Positions 16,382 through 24,291 of a DNA stretch of 64,000 nt are shown in pieces (within the stretch, counting starts at the first letter, position 1; every line of letters begins with the position of its first letter). The notes under the pieces are model-generated. The model was not told where the DNA came from, did not search any database, and saw only the letters and a list, made by a program, of their open reading frames with translations. The translations under genes were made by a program, and so were the position numbers. This DNA is from Bog-950 sp044228435 (lineage in GTDB: Bacteria > Bacteroidota > Bacteroidia > Chitinophagales > LD1): the NCBI GenBank assembly GCA_044228435.1, contig JBGAUW010000017.1, forward strand, positions 56,604 to 120,603. The letters are read 5' to 3'.

Positions 16382-17037
16382 TTAACCGCGCAGCCAACCT
16401 TGCGGCAATAGATCTTATAGCCACGGTTTTGGGGGATTTGAATGAAAAGGCTGTATATGTGGGTGGCGCTGTAATAGGCTTTTATGCCGACCCGGATGCG
16501 GAAGATAGCCGGGCAACAAAGGATGTGGACTTATTTTTAGAAATTACCACACCCCTGGAACTGGAAGAAATAAGGCAAAAGCTTAACCAGCGAGGATTTA
16601 AGCAAACCGCAGAAGATAATGTGCTTTGCAGGTTCAACTACGGAGAGATTAAAGTAGATGTAATGAGCACTGTAGCTATTGGCTGGGCACCTGCCAATTT
16701 GTGGTTTGAAAAGGGGTTGAAACATACCCTTACCATAAACCTGAACAGCGCCAGACAAATACAGTTGCTTGAATTGCCGTTTTTTTTAGCTACTAAATTT
16801 GCTGCATTTGCAGGCCGGGGTAAAGACCCGCGCACCAGCCATGATATGGAGGATATTATTTATGTGCTTGATAGCAATAGCCATTGGAACGCCGAAATTA
16901 CAAACGCACCTGCCGACGTAAAAGAATATCTAAAAGAGCAATTGGCACAAGTAAAATTTGAAACCATCCTAGCACACTTGTTTGAAAATGACAGGGCGAA
17001 GTTGGTGGTGGAGAGAATTGAGAGCTTAGGGGTTTAA
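16378..17037 (+). CDS. Nucleotidyltransferase-fold protein (AbiEii/MenT-like), putative toxin
   Basis: 219 residues. Polymerase-beta-type nucleotidyltransferase marks: G-G-A-V helix at residues ~29-32, then T-K-D-V-D-L-F-L-E supplying the two metal-binding aspartates, and a third acidic residue in E-I-K-V-D-V-M. A C-terminal helical part has L-A-T-K-F-A-A-F and D-M-E-D-I, as in AbiEii-like toxins that add nucleotides to RNA. It is coupled to the upstream winged-helix gene through a 4-bp overlap. Base composition of the pair and its place inside the kinase/protease block suggest an acquired module. The RNA target and toxic activity are unproven. Confidence 0.8.
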   Translation: MINRAANLAAIDLIATVLGDLNEKAVYVGGAVIGFYADPDAEDSRATKDVDLFLEITTPLELEEIRQKLNQRGFKQTAEDNVLCRFNYGEIKVDVMSTVAIGWAPANLWFEKGLKHTLTINLNSARQIQLLELPFFLATKFAAFAGRGKDPRTSHDMEDIIYVLDSNSHWNAEITNAPADVKEYLKEQLAQVKFETILAHLFENDRAKLVVERIESLGV

Positions 17038-17055
17038 TTCGCTTTGGGTGCAATT

Positions 17056-17223
17056 CTATACACTTACCTGCTTACCATCATCCGCATAAGCCCATTGAGT
17101 ATCACTCATTATTTCAGAATGAAGCTCGTCTAATTCCTCGTTTGATAGTTTTGCCAAGCTATACTGAAAACCGAGAATGTCGAAGTAAGCAAGGTAAGCG
17201 ATTGTTGTTTTTCTAACTCTCAA
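17056..17223 (-). CDS. Possible small protein overlapping the kinase stop codon
   Basis: A 55-codon frame from a TTG that overlaps the TGA of the kinase gene (TTGA). The product is acidic and helical (L-A-K-L-S-N-E-E-L-D-E-L-H-S-E-I, then W-A-Y-A-D-D-G-K), which looks more protein-like than chance. There is no ATG, so it may be a fragment of a decayed gene or a translationally coupled small protein. I do not recognise a family. Confidence 0.3.
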   Translation of the reverse strand: MRVRKTTIAYLAYFDILGFQYSLAKLSNEELDELHSEIMSDTQWAYADDGKQVSV

Positions 17224-19475
17224 GGTTTAAAATTATAATTAAGTAGCATTGATTCAATATCGCGCTGTGACACTGATAGAAGTATATACTTTGATGTTTT
17301 TTGTTGCTCTCTAAACTTCAAAGCACTTTCAAAGGTTTTGAATTTATAAATCTTTACTTGTGTATCTGATGATTGTCTGTGTGAAGTTAAATCGGCAACA
17401 CTTAAACCTTGTGACAAAATGTATTGTTGGATTCTATACTCTTTTTCAGAATTTAGCGAAGCAACATTTAAAACTTCCGAAATGCCTATATAAGTCCAAC
17501 TATTTGTGAGCGATTTAAATTCATCATACTGTTCTTTAGTTCCTACTTTAGGGTCGTAGTCTATGTCGCTGTAATACTTAATATCCGTCATAAGGATTAC
17601 AATGTAATTACTTAAAGAAGGATTTGATGATGGCTTATTTGGAATATAAACCGGATCATTTTTCCCAAATACCACTTGGGGTGTTGGAAGGCTTTTATTT
17701 CCATTAAGCTTAGAAGGCGGAAATGAGCTATCTACTTCGGCAACAAAGGTATCAACAAAAGCACTATTCACCCATGCTCCGTTGACCAACTTTTGGTAAG
17801 GTTCATTTGGGTTAAATGGTGCTTTCTCTGAGTTAACTGCTGAACTGATTATTATTTGTTTTTGCTGGGAAGCAAAAAATAAAATAACTAATAAAACTGC
17901 AAATAGGGTTATTACCGTATATTTAATTGTCTTTGATGTTTTTTTTGAAATATCTGGTAATGTAAAACCTAAAGTTTTGAATACCCAAGCCAGTATTAAC
18001 AGGAGAAAACGGATAGGGTAGAATAAAGTAAATACCACCAGCATAATTGAGTCCAACAAAGCACAAGAACTATACCCGAAATAAAAACTATAGACATCAC
18101 TATCGTAAGGAAAATTAGTGACAATAAAAAAAGGAATAATTCGCGGCCTTTGGCTAATTAAATCTCGATACTTAGGGTTCGCTCCAAGACACTGTGCCAA
18201 GTAATCTCCAGTTTTATACAATTCTGATTTGAATACATCAAACTCAGCACTTATCGCAATATAGCCTCCTTCATAATTGGGGCAATTTCCAACTGAGAAA
18301 GAGGTGAGTTCAAACCCCTTAGGTAAATTCTGGGGATAAAAATCTTTAATCAGCTCACTATGAAATTTATGTAGGTAGTTATTATAGGAGTATTCTAATC
18401 GCTTTGTTTCCAATTGATAGAAAAATATAACCAAAGCTATTGTAACTAACAATACCAATATCTCCTTAGCAATAACCCATTTCCATTTGCCCTTTCTTAA
18501 ATCAAAATCATACAATGCTCTAAGCCAGTTTCCCCATTTTGATTTTTGAGTTTCAGCAACCGCCTTCTTAAACTTAGTATCTATCAATTGTGTTCTCTCA
18601 CCAAAAACATCTTCACGCTTTCCATCAAAGTAATGTTTTAAATCTGCTGCGGTTGTTGGGCGCAAATTGGGATCGCGCCTTAGGCAGTTAGTGATAATTG
18701 ACTTTAAGGGCTCCGGAAAGGAAGAAGAATTTTGAGCCTCTACTGGGCTTGCTAAAAGGATGTTATGAATAATTTGCTCGCTGGTGCTACCGGTGCCGGC
18801 TTTACCAAAAGGATGAATGCCGGTAAGGGCTTCAAGGAGAATAACGCCTAAACTCCATAAATCAGCAGCCAGCGTGATACCTGCTGTATCGTTTTTGAAA
18901 AATTCCGGAGCCATGTATTCTACGGTGCCCACTAATTGAGTACTGGCAGCCGTAGCATCTGTATTTTTTGCAATACCAAAGTCTGTAATCTTAGCCCGCA
19001 AATTTTCACCCTGCTTAAAAAGTAAAATGTTACTTGGCTTTAGGTCTCGATGGATAATGTTATTGTCGTGCAGATAGGCCAGTCCTTCTATTATGTCCTT
19101 AGTTATGTTTTCGAGCAAGCGGAAATCTGGTTTGCCTTTTTTTAGCAGGTCGCCGAGGGTTCCACTATCAGCATATTCTAAAATGCCTACCTGGTATTGC
19201 ACGGGGTTGCCATGAATATCAAATGCCCCGGTGTTCACTTCATAGGCTTCGATATGTTCTATGATGTTGGGGTGTCGTAATTTTTTAAAGCGCTTTACTT
19301 CGTTTATAAGATTGTATTTGCTATGCGGGTCGCCTTGATAGATTTTAAGGGCCACATAAATCTTGTCTTCGTTGTCGAATGCTTTATATACCTGACTAAA
19401 GCCACCATTGCCAAGTAAATCACTTTGCTGGTTGTATATAAACCGTTTTCGGAATGCGGCAAGTGAAACTTCCAT
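17220..19475 (-). CDS. Transmembrane Ser/Thr protein kinase (Hanks type)
   Basis: 751 residues. Kinase domain (about 15-285): glycine loop L-G22-N-G-G-F-S-Q-V-Y, Lys44 in A-L-K-I-Y, Glu59 of helix C, catalytic H142-R-D-L-K-P-S-N, D165-F-G, then a Y-M-A-P-E-F activation segment, so it should be active. One membrane helix follows at ~340-358, then an extracytoplasmic part, two or three further hydrophobic stretches (~465-540), and a C-terminal region of strands and helices rich in Ser, Lys and Gln. PP2C is encoded 6 bp upstream and the FHA protease lies downstream, a typical phospho-signalling set. G+C is visibly lower than in the flanking genes. Substrates unknown. Confidence 0.9.
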   Translation of the reverse strand: MEVSLAAFRKRFIYNQQSDLLGNGGFSQVYKAFDNEDKIYVALKIYQGDPHSKYNLINEVKRFKKLRHPNIIEHIEAYEVNTGAFDIHGNPVQYQVGILEYADSGTLGDLLKKGKPDFRLLENITKDIIEGLAYLHDNNIIHRDLKPSNILLFKQGENLRAKITDFGIAKNTDATAASTQLVGTVEYMAPEFFKNDTAGITLAADLWSLGVILLEALTGIHPFGKAGTGSTSEQIIHNILLASPVEAQNSSSFPEPLKSIITNCLRRDPNLRPTTAADLKHYFDGKREDVFGERTQLIDTKFKKAVAETQKSKWGNWLRALYDFDLRKGKWKWVIAKEILVLLVTIALVIFFYQLETKRLEYSYNNYLHKFHSELIKDFYPQNLPKGFELTSFSVGNCPNYEGGYIAISAEFDVFKSELYKTGDYLAQCLGANPKYRDLISQRPRIIPFFIVTNFPYDSDVYSFYFGYSSCALLDSIMLVVFTLFYPIRFLLLILAWVFKTLGFTLPDISKKTSKTIKYTVITLFAVLLVILFFASQQKQIIISSAVNSEKAPFNPNEPYQKLVNGAWVNSAFVDTFVAEVDSSFPPSKLNGNKSLPTPQVVFGKNDPVYIPNKPSSNPSLSNYIVILMTDIKYYSDIDYDPKVGTKEQYDEFKSLTNSWTYIGISEVLNVASLNSEKEYRIQQYILSQGLSVADLTSHRQSSDTQVKIYKFKTFESALKFREQQKTSKYILLSVSQRDIESMLLNYNFKP

Positions 19476-19481
19476 TGCGGA

Positions 19482-20186
19482 TTAGATGGGTTGAATAATT
19501 TCAAAGGTAAAATTGTCTTTGGTTTTTCCTTCGCATTCGTTTAAAATAGCAGTTTTAAGGATTTCGAGGTTCGCCACCCCTGAAAAGATATTTTTGATTT
19601 TTTCCGGAGTAATATTTTCTAAAACCCCATCCGTACAAAGGAAAAAGAAATCGCTCTGTCGGATTTCTTGTCCTGAAATTTTGTGTATAGAAAAATTACC
19701 CCTGTTTTTCGCGCTTAATGAGTTGGTAATGAAATTGCGAATATTTTTCAGTTCTTCTTCGTTGGTATGTCCCTGCTTAAGCAAGTTGTTTACCAGCGAA
19801 TGGTCTTCGGTAACGAAAAGAATTTGACCTTCACGAATATGATATAGGCGGCTATCTCCAAGCCAGGCCAAGCTGGCTCCGTTCAAATCGAAAGCTGCCA
19901 AAACAACTGTGGTTGCCATGTTTTTGAGTTCTGGATATTTCGCTTCAGCTTCCTGAAATTGTTTAACCGCGTAGCGAAGCGCTTTGCCCATATATTCAGA
20001 ATCAAAACTTTCAGCAGGATTTGCCTTAAAATAATCAGAAATTGAAGAACAGGCTAATTTGGAAGCTACTTCACCATACGCCCAGCCACCAACACCATCA
20101 CATACAATGAAAAGATTATCGTTGCCATAATAGGCATCTTCATTTTTGGAACGTAAGCCAGAACTGCTATAGGCGATATAACGCAT
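19482..20186 (-). CDS. PP2C-family serine/threonine phosphatase
   Basis: 234 residues, a minimal PP2C (PPM) catalytic domain of the Stp/PrpC size. Visible metal-ligand motifs: S-K-N-E-D17, C-D30-G-V-G-G-W, W-L-G-D-S-R-L-Y, and C-T-D-G-V-L-E-N near the C-terminus with a final D-N-F-T. No membrane segment. It is the first gene of a pair with the Ser/Thr kinase 6 bp downstream, so it most likely reverses that kinase's phosphorylation. Confidence 0.92.
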   Translation of the reverse strand: MRYIAYSSSGLRSKNEDAYYGNDNLFIVCDGVGGWAYGEVASKLACSSISDYFKANPAESFDSEYMGKALRYAVKQFQEAEAKYPELKNMATTVVLAAFDLNGASLAWLGDSRLYHIREGQILFVTEDHSLVNNLLKQGHTNEEELKNIRNFITNSLSAKNRGNFSIHKISGQEIRQSDFFFLCTDGVLENITPEKIKNIFSGVANLEILKTAILNECEGKTKDNFTFEIIQPI

Positions 20187-20255
20187 AGCACAAAGTAAAA
20201 CTATTGTTCAACAATGCCTTGAACATTATTTCCATTTGCTTCCGAATGGTAAACC

Positions 20256-20570
20256 CTACTCCCCCTTCTTCTCTTCTACCTTAGTAGAAGTTCCGTGGCC
20301 GCTGCAGCCATGACCGGTGCCGGGTTGTTGGCAGCAGGCTGGTTTAGCAGATGATGGACCACCGCTGCAGGTTTTAGCTGCGCCGTGGCTGCAGGCAGGT
20401 GCCGCGCTATTGGTCGGGTCAACTTTAAGGGTGCTTGGTTTAGCATCGGCCTGCATTACTTTGTTTGCAGTTTGTACTGTAGTAGTGGTTGTAGTAGCAG
20501 TTGCGGCTTGTTGAGCAAAAGTAAAACCAACCAACATTATTAAACTTAAAAGAGTCATCAGCTTTTTCAT
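20256..20570 (-). CDS. Small secreted Cys/His-rich protein
   Basis: 104 residues with a signal peptide (M-K-K-L-M-T then a hydrophobic core, cut near F-A-Q-Q). The mature part is Thr/Ala-rich, then Cys, His, Gly and Pro-rich (C-S-H-G, C-S-G-G, A-C-C-Q-Q, H-G-C-S-G-H-G), ending in a Lys/Glu tail. Seven cysteines and several histidines suggest metal binding in the periplasm, which is inference. The family is not recognised. Confidence 0.65.
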   Translation of the reverse strand: MKKLMTLLSLIMLVGFTFAQQAATATTTTTTVQTANKVMQADAKPSTLKVDPTNSAAPACSHGAAKTCSGGPSSAKPACCQQPGTGHGCSGHGTSTKVEEKKGE

Positions 20571-20625
20571 TGTATCGTTTTTATTGTTTTTAATCCTGTA
20601 TTTATCGGTGTAATCGAAGCGAAGC

Positions 20626-21300
20626 TTACTCTGGCAGCGTTCCTATTACCGTAATTCCACCTTTTACTTTTTGCTTAAGGTTAACGTCTATTTTGGTGCC
20701 TATGGGTAAAAACAAATCCACCCGCGAACCAAACTTAATAAAACCAAGCTCGGCATTTTGCTCTACCTCGTCGCCCTCGTTTAAATACCAGCGTATTTTG
20801 CGGGCCAGTTTACCGGCTATCTGGCGCACCAATATTTCGGCATCGCTCTCATCATGCTCCAATACAATGGTATTGCGTTCGTTCTTCTCGCTCGACTTTG
20901 GGTGCCAGGCCACCAGGTATTTGCCCGGGTGATACTTTTGATACTTTACCATACCGCTGATAGGCGTGCGGTTAACGTGCACGTTGGCGGGGCTCATAAA
21001 TATAGAAACTTGTATGCGCTTATCTTTAAAGTATTCGTTTTCTACTACTTCTTCAATTACCACCACGCGGCCATCGGCCGGGGCTACAATGTGATTATCG
21101 CTGGTAAAAAAGTTGCGGGCCGGTATGCGGAAAAACGATGCAAAGGCAATAAATATACCCACCGATGCAGCCCCCATAATGTAGTATACAATGGTATTAT
21201 GAACGATAACAGCAACGGTAATGTTTAACAACAGCAGCAGGATACACGACACCAGCAGAATTTTATGTCCTTCGCGGTGAATCTTAATCTTTTTCCTCAT
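20626..21300 (-). CDS. psd: Phosphatidylserine decarboxylase proenzyme, short type
   Basis: 224 residues. Converts phosphatidylserine to phosphatidylethanolamine at the membrane. Two N-terminal helices (~15-55) anchor it. The self-cleavage site is G-S in K-F-G-S-R-V-D-L-F-L-P near residue 188, where the serine becomes the pyruvoyl group; the A-P-A-D-G-R-V strand, M-S-P-A-N-V-H-V-N-R and H-P-G-K-Y motifs are present. This is the short Psd form. It follows cdsA by about 86 bp on the same strand, two steps of one phospholipid pathway. Confidence 0.93.
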   Translation of the reverse strand: MRKKIKIHREGHKILLVSCILLLLLNITVAVIVHNTIVYYIMGAASVGIFIAFASFFRIPARNFFTSDNHIVAPADGRVVVIEEVVENEYFKDKRIQVSIFMSPANVHVNRTPISGMVKYQKYHPGKYLVAWHPKSSEKNERNTIVLEHDESDAEILVRQIAGKLARKIRWYLNEGDEVEQNAELGFIKFGSRVDLFLPIGTKIDVNLKQKVKGGITVIGTLPE

Positions 21301-21386
21301 GGCTTGCTTTTGGTGCGGCGCAAATGTATATTAAATAAGTCAAATAGCGGAAGTTCCGCTCGTTCCATATAAAACAAAAAATAAGA

Positions 21387-22319
21387 CTATCGGTTCAAAT
21401 ACTCGTATACCAGTATCAGGTTTTTAATTTGGCCAAACAGCCACAGCAGCATTACCACAAAGGGCACTACCAGATAGAAAGAGTCTAAACGGTCTAAAAA
21501 GCCGCCGTGCCCCGGCATAATGTTGCCCGAATCTTTTATACCCAGGTTGCGCTTTAAAAGCGACTCTACCAAATCGCCATAGGTGGCAATAACTATAATT
21601 ACAAAAGTAAGGATGACCCACTCTATGGCCGAATGGCTTTGCAGCTGCGGTATTTTATTGGCAAAGTAAAAAGCCACCATAGTTACCAGCGCACCGCCAA
21701 TGGTGCCCTCCCAGCTTTTTTTAGGCGATATGCGCTCGAACAATTTGTGCTTGCCCAATAGCGAACCAAATATGTAGCAGAAGCTATCGTACATCCAGAT
21801 GGTGAAGAACATGGCCAAAATAAAAGGGCCACCCTCTTCGAAATAAATTTTGGTGGTAAGCACTACCGGTATCAAAATCCAGAAGATAGCTACCGCTTTG
21901 CGGCCAATGTTTTCGAAAGGCCTTTCGCTTTTGCTGTATAGCTCGGTAATAAAAAGAATGAATACTACTATGGGTATAGTAGCCGACATGGTGATAGATG
22001 AATCGCGGAAACGCGTGAATACATCAATAATGGTTAAAAACAGGTTGCTGAGGTTGGGTATGCCCTGCGCCGGTGGCGAGGCCAACACGAATGATTTGAT
22101 AAACACCAGGTAGCCCAGAATAATTACAAACCACTTACCCTGAAAAAACGAGGTGGGCTTATCGAACCTATCGGCCGTAATTTTAAAATACTCGTTAAGG
22201 CTGCCGAGCAGTATTATGCTCATAAGCACAAAAAAGGTATACTGGTTGTAAAGCATGGCTGTAATAGCCAGCGCGGCCACCACCAGGCCCGAAGAAAGAC
22301 GGATAAGAAATGTTTTCAT
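21387..22319 (-). CDS. cdsA: Phosphatidate cytidylyltransferase
   Basis: 310 residues, about eight membrane helices. Makes CDP-diacylglycerol from phosphatidic acid and CTP. The signature is in the second half: S-P-K-K-S-W-E-G-T-I-G-G, then G-D-L-V-E-S-L-L-K-R-N-L-G-I-K-D-S, and P-G-H-G-G-F-L-D-R-L-D-S, with the metal-binding acidic residues. ATG 22319 replaces a TTG two codons upstream. psd follows. Confidence 0.95.
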   Translation of the reverse strand: MKTFLIRLSSGLVVAALAITAMLYNQYTFFVLMSIILLGSLNEYFKITADRFDKPTSFFQGKWFVIILGYLVFIKSFVLASPPAQGIPNLSNLFLTIIDVFTRFRDSSITMSATIPIVVFILFITELYSKSERPFENIGRKAVAIFWILIPVVLTTKIYFEEGGPFILAMFFTIWMYDSFCYIFGSLLGKHKLFERISPKKSWEGTIGGALVTMVAFYFANKIPQLQSHSAIEWVILTFVIIVIATYGDLVESLLKRNLGIKDSGNIMPGHGGFLDRLDSFYLVVPFVVMLLWLFGQIKNLILVYEYLNR

Positions 22320-22378
22320 AATCAAAAAATAAAACTTACCGCGCGGCTTTAAACCGAAGGGCGATTGGTTATAAAATT

Positions 22379-22404
22379 ATGGTTCGACTCCGCTCACCAT
22401 GACA
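22379..22404. repeat. Short dispersed repeat, exact inverse match at 53930-53955
   Basis: A 26-bp element beginning atggttcgactccgctcacc. Its exact reverse complement is at 53930-53955, and related arms (cgaagtcg/cttcgact plus gctca) form an inverted pair at 23411-23484. These resemble small REP-like palindromes common in this phylum. Confidence 0.65.
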
Positions 22405-22437
22405 TTTGGCCTTGCGTCTGTCTCAATTCAAACAAAT

Positions 22438-23349
22438 TCACTGCGCCTCCACCTCGGATTCAACAAAATTGGCAGGCTTTCTCCATTTTGTAATTACAAA
22501 CACTAAACCTGCAAAAACAACTACTGAAATTACGGTGGCGTATAAAGGCGTTTCGGCCTCGGCCAGGTCTTTACTTATTACGCCTGTGTTGAACAGATAT
22601 TTTAGTAACACGGCTAAAAAGTTATTGGTAAAGTGGGCTAAAATTGGCAACCACAGGCTGCCGCTTGCATAATAAAGATAGCCTAAAAAGCTACCCAGCA
22701 CCCATATAGCCAAAGTATTGTGAAACTCGCCGTGCACCAGGGCAAAAAGAAAACCGGTAACCGGTATAGCTACCTGCGGGCGCACTTTTGCTTTTAGCAT
22801 ATCGCCCAGCAATAGCCCGCGGAAAAGAAACTCTTCGCCAATAGCAGGTATTACCGCTACCACAAAAGCTACAATTATAAAATGACCGATATCTTTAAAA
22901 TTCATCAGGGCTTCGGTTAGTTCAGCGGCCTGCTTTTGCATGGCCTGTAAACCGGCGGGGGCAGGTATAAGCTGATTAATTTTAACCAACCACTCTATAA
23001 AAAACTGGGCAGCCAATACGGCAACCACAGCAACTGCTGCTAATTTAAAGGTTGGCGGGGTAGTTAAGCGCAAATGCTTTTTATACTCGCCGGCTTCCAG
23101 CACCGAAAACATCATGGCCGTAAGTGCAAAGCCACCTAACGAACTCAGGGCTTGCATAAACAAAAAAGCATCACGGCTGCCGGGGGCCGATAAATTGCCA
23201 CCCGATACCTCGAAAATATTTTCGATACCAAAAATAGATTTAGCTGCTAAGGCTGCCAGCAGGCCCACTATACCTATATTAAAGAAAAACATACAGAATA
23301 TAAGCGGTATGCGGAGGGCGAGCGGGTAACTTTTAAACGGAGGGTTCAT
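22438..23349 (-). CDS. CPBP-family intramembrane metalloprotease
   Basis: 303 residues, about eight membrane helices. CPBP/CAAX-protease (Rce1-like) motifs are all present: G-E-E-F-L-F-R-G (EExxxR), F-A-L-V-H-G-E-F (FxxxH), and H-F-T-N-N-F (HxxxN), which together hold the catalytic glutamates and histidines. Substrates of bacterial members are mostly unknown. It lies upstream of cdsA on the same strand, separated by ~120 bp with a dispersed repeat, so it may be its own unit. Confidence 0.9.
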   Translation of the reverse strand: MNPPFKSYPLALRIPLIFCMFFFNIGIVGLLAALAAKSIFGIENIFEVSGGNLSAPGSRDAFLFMQALSSLGGFALTAMMFSVLEAGEYKKHLRLTTPPTFKLAAVAVVAVLAAQFFIEWLVKINQLIPAPAGLQAMQKQAAELTEALMNFKDIGHFIIVAFVVAVIPAIGEEFLFRGLLLGDMLKAKVRPQVAIPVTGFLFALVHGEFHNTLAIWVLGSFLGYLYYASGSLWLPILAHFTNNFLAVLLKYLFNTGVISKDLAEAETPLYATVISVVVFAGLVFVITKWRKPANFVESEVEAQ

Positions 23350-23410
23350 TTATGAACCAAACATAGAATTATTTGCGGAAAGATGAAGAGTGGTGAAATT
23401 GCGGAAGCAT

Positions 23411-23484
23411 GTCAGTCTGAGCGTAGTCGAAGACAAGTGCTTCCGCCTGCGCAAATGACGCGCTTCGACTGCGCTCAGTGTGAC
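23411..23484. repeat. Inverted repeat of the dispersed gtca..ctgagcg element
   Basis: Arm gtcagtctgagcgtagtcga (23411-) faces arm tcgactgcgctcagtgtgac (ending 23484). A second inverted pair, gcggaagca (23401) and tgcttccgc (23438), overlaps it. Same family as the elements at 22379 and 53930. No gene in this 209-bp gap. Confidence 0.6.
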
Positions 23485-23511
23485 ATTTGCCCGACTTCCT
23501 TTATAAAAAAA

Positions 23512-23536
23512 GCCCGCCCCGTATTACAGGGCGGGC
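23512..23536 (-). terminator. Rho-independent terminator
   Basis: GC-rich stem GCCCGCCC / GGGCGGGC (minus strand), followed by seven T residues; 22 bp past the stop of the small gene at 23559-23879. Confidence 0.85.
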
Positions 23537-23558
23537 CGCATTTGCTTAAAGAGCAAAA

Positions 23559-23879
23559 TTATTTTATGTGCTCGTCGGGCACCGGTGTATTAAGCTTGGC
23601 TACCAGGGCCTGCGATACTGTGTCGGCATATACCCCGTAAGCATTTACCAATACTCCCTTCAATCCGTCGTGCGATTGAATGGCATACAGAATTGAACTG
23701 TCGGATGGGTTGGTCATACCCTCAAAGCGGTAAACTTCCATTATATCAAACTCATGTGGCGATAGCTGCCTCTTAGTATTGGCACACTCAAGGTAATTCT
23801 CTTTCAAATTAAAATCCAGGTCGTAGCCGCGTGCCTTTAAGTCGTTAATGGCATCTACCATATTATCAAAATTCTTCAT
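23559..23879 (-). CDS. Small cytoplasmic protein, widespread Bacteroidota type
   Basis: 106 residues, no signal or membrane segment. It opens with a helix (N-F-D-N-M-V-D-A-I-N-D-L-K-A-R-G-Y), then short strands (H-E-F-D-I-M-E-V-Y-R-F-E-G-M-T-N-P-S-D-S-S-I-L-Y-A-I broken by loops) and a final G-V-L-V-N-A-Y-G-V-Y-A. From memory, similar small proteins are often labelled phosphoribosylpyrophosphate synthetase in error; no PRPP-synthetase motif is present. Function unknown. Followed by a strong terminator. Confidence 0.8.
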   Translation of the reverse strand: MKNFDNMVDAINDLKARGYDLDFNLKENYLECANTKRQLSPHEFDIMEVYRFEGMTNPSDSSILYAIQSHDGLKGVLVNAYGVYADTVSQALVAKLNTPVPDEHIK

Positions 23880-23915
23880 TTTAACGGGGTTTGGTTTTAA
23901 TTATTAAAGCGCCAC

Positions 23916-24071
23916 TTAAATAAGCGATGCAATAATAAGCGATACAACTTCAATAAGCACTACCACAATAAAAAAATTGCGGGTGTGGTTGTAGTCGGTT
24001 TTAATGCGCGGTGTAGAATCTATGTATGAATAATCATTCGCACCGGTGGTCATTTGTTCTTGCATGTTCAT
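23916..24071 (-). CDS. Small single-helix membrane protein
   Basis: 51 residues from ATG 24071 (an in-frame start 13 codons upstream is less likely). A polar N-terminus (M-N-M-Q-E-Q-M, then D-Y-S-Y-I-D-S-T-P-R) is followed by one C-terminal membrane helix (F-F-I-V-V-V-L-I-E-V-V-S-L-I-I-A). It precedes the small gene at 23559 by 36 bp on the same strand and may share its transcript. Function unknown. Confidence 0.55.
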   Translation of the reverse strand: MNMQEQMTTGANDYSYIDSTPRIKTDYNHTRNFFIVVVLIEVVSLIIASLI

Positions 24072-24291
24072 GGTTATTAATTTTAGATTCTGAAATAATA
24101 TGGTCAACAATTATCTACAGGTAAATTTCGTGCCAATGCGTTATCTATCAGTTAACTGCACATTATGGTAAATAAAACAGTAGTTATGTGGCTTATTGGG
24201 GCAATAAAGTAACAGGGCGTAGGGGTAACATTGCTACGTAGAAACAGGGAAAACCTTCATAATATGCTCAACACTATTCCCTACCTATCTA

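Noticed and set aside
15740..17037. Insertion sequence or transposase
   Set aside because: No transposase motif, terminal inverted repeats or target duplication were found; the nucleotidyltransferase reading is better.
17220..20186. TerY-P (vWA/PP2C/kinase) system
   Set aside because: There is no vWA protein and the kinase has membrane helices instead of the zinc-ribbon C-terminus.
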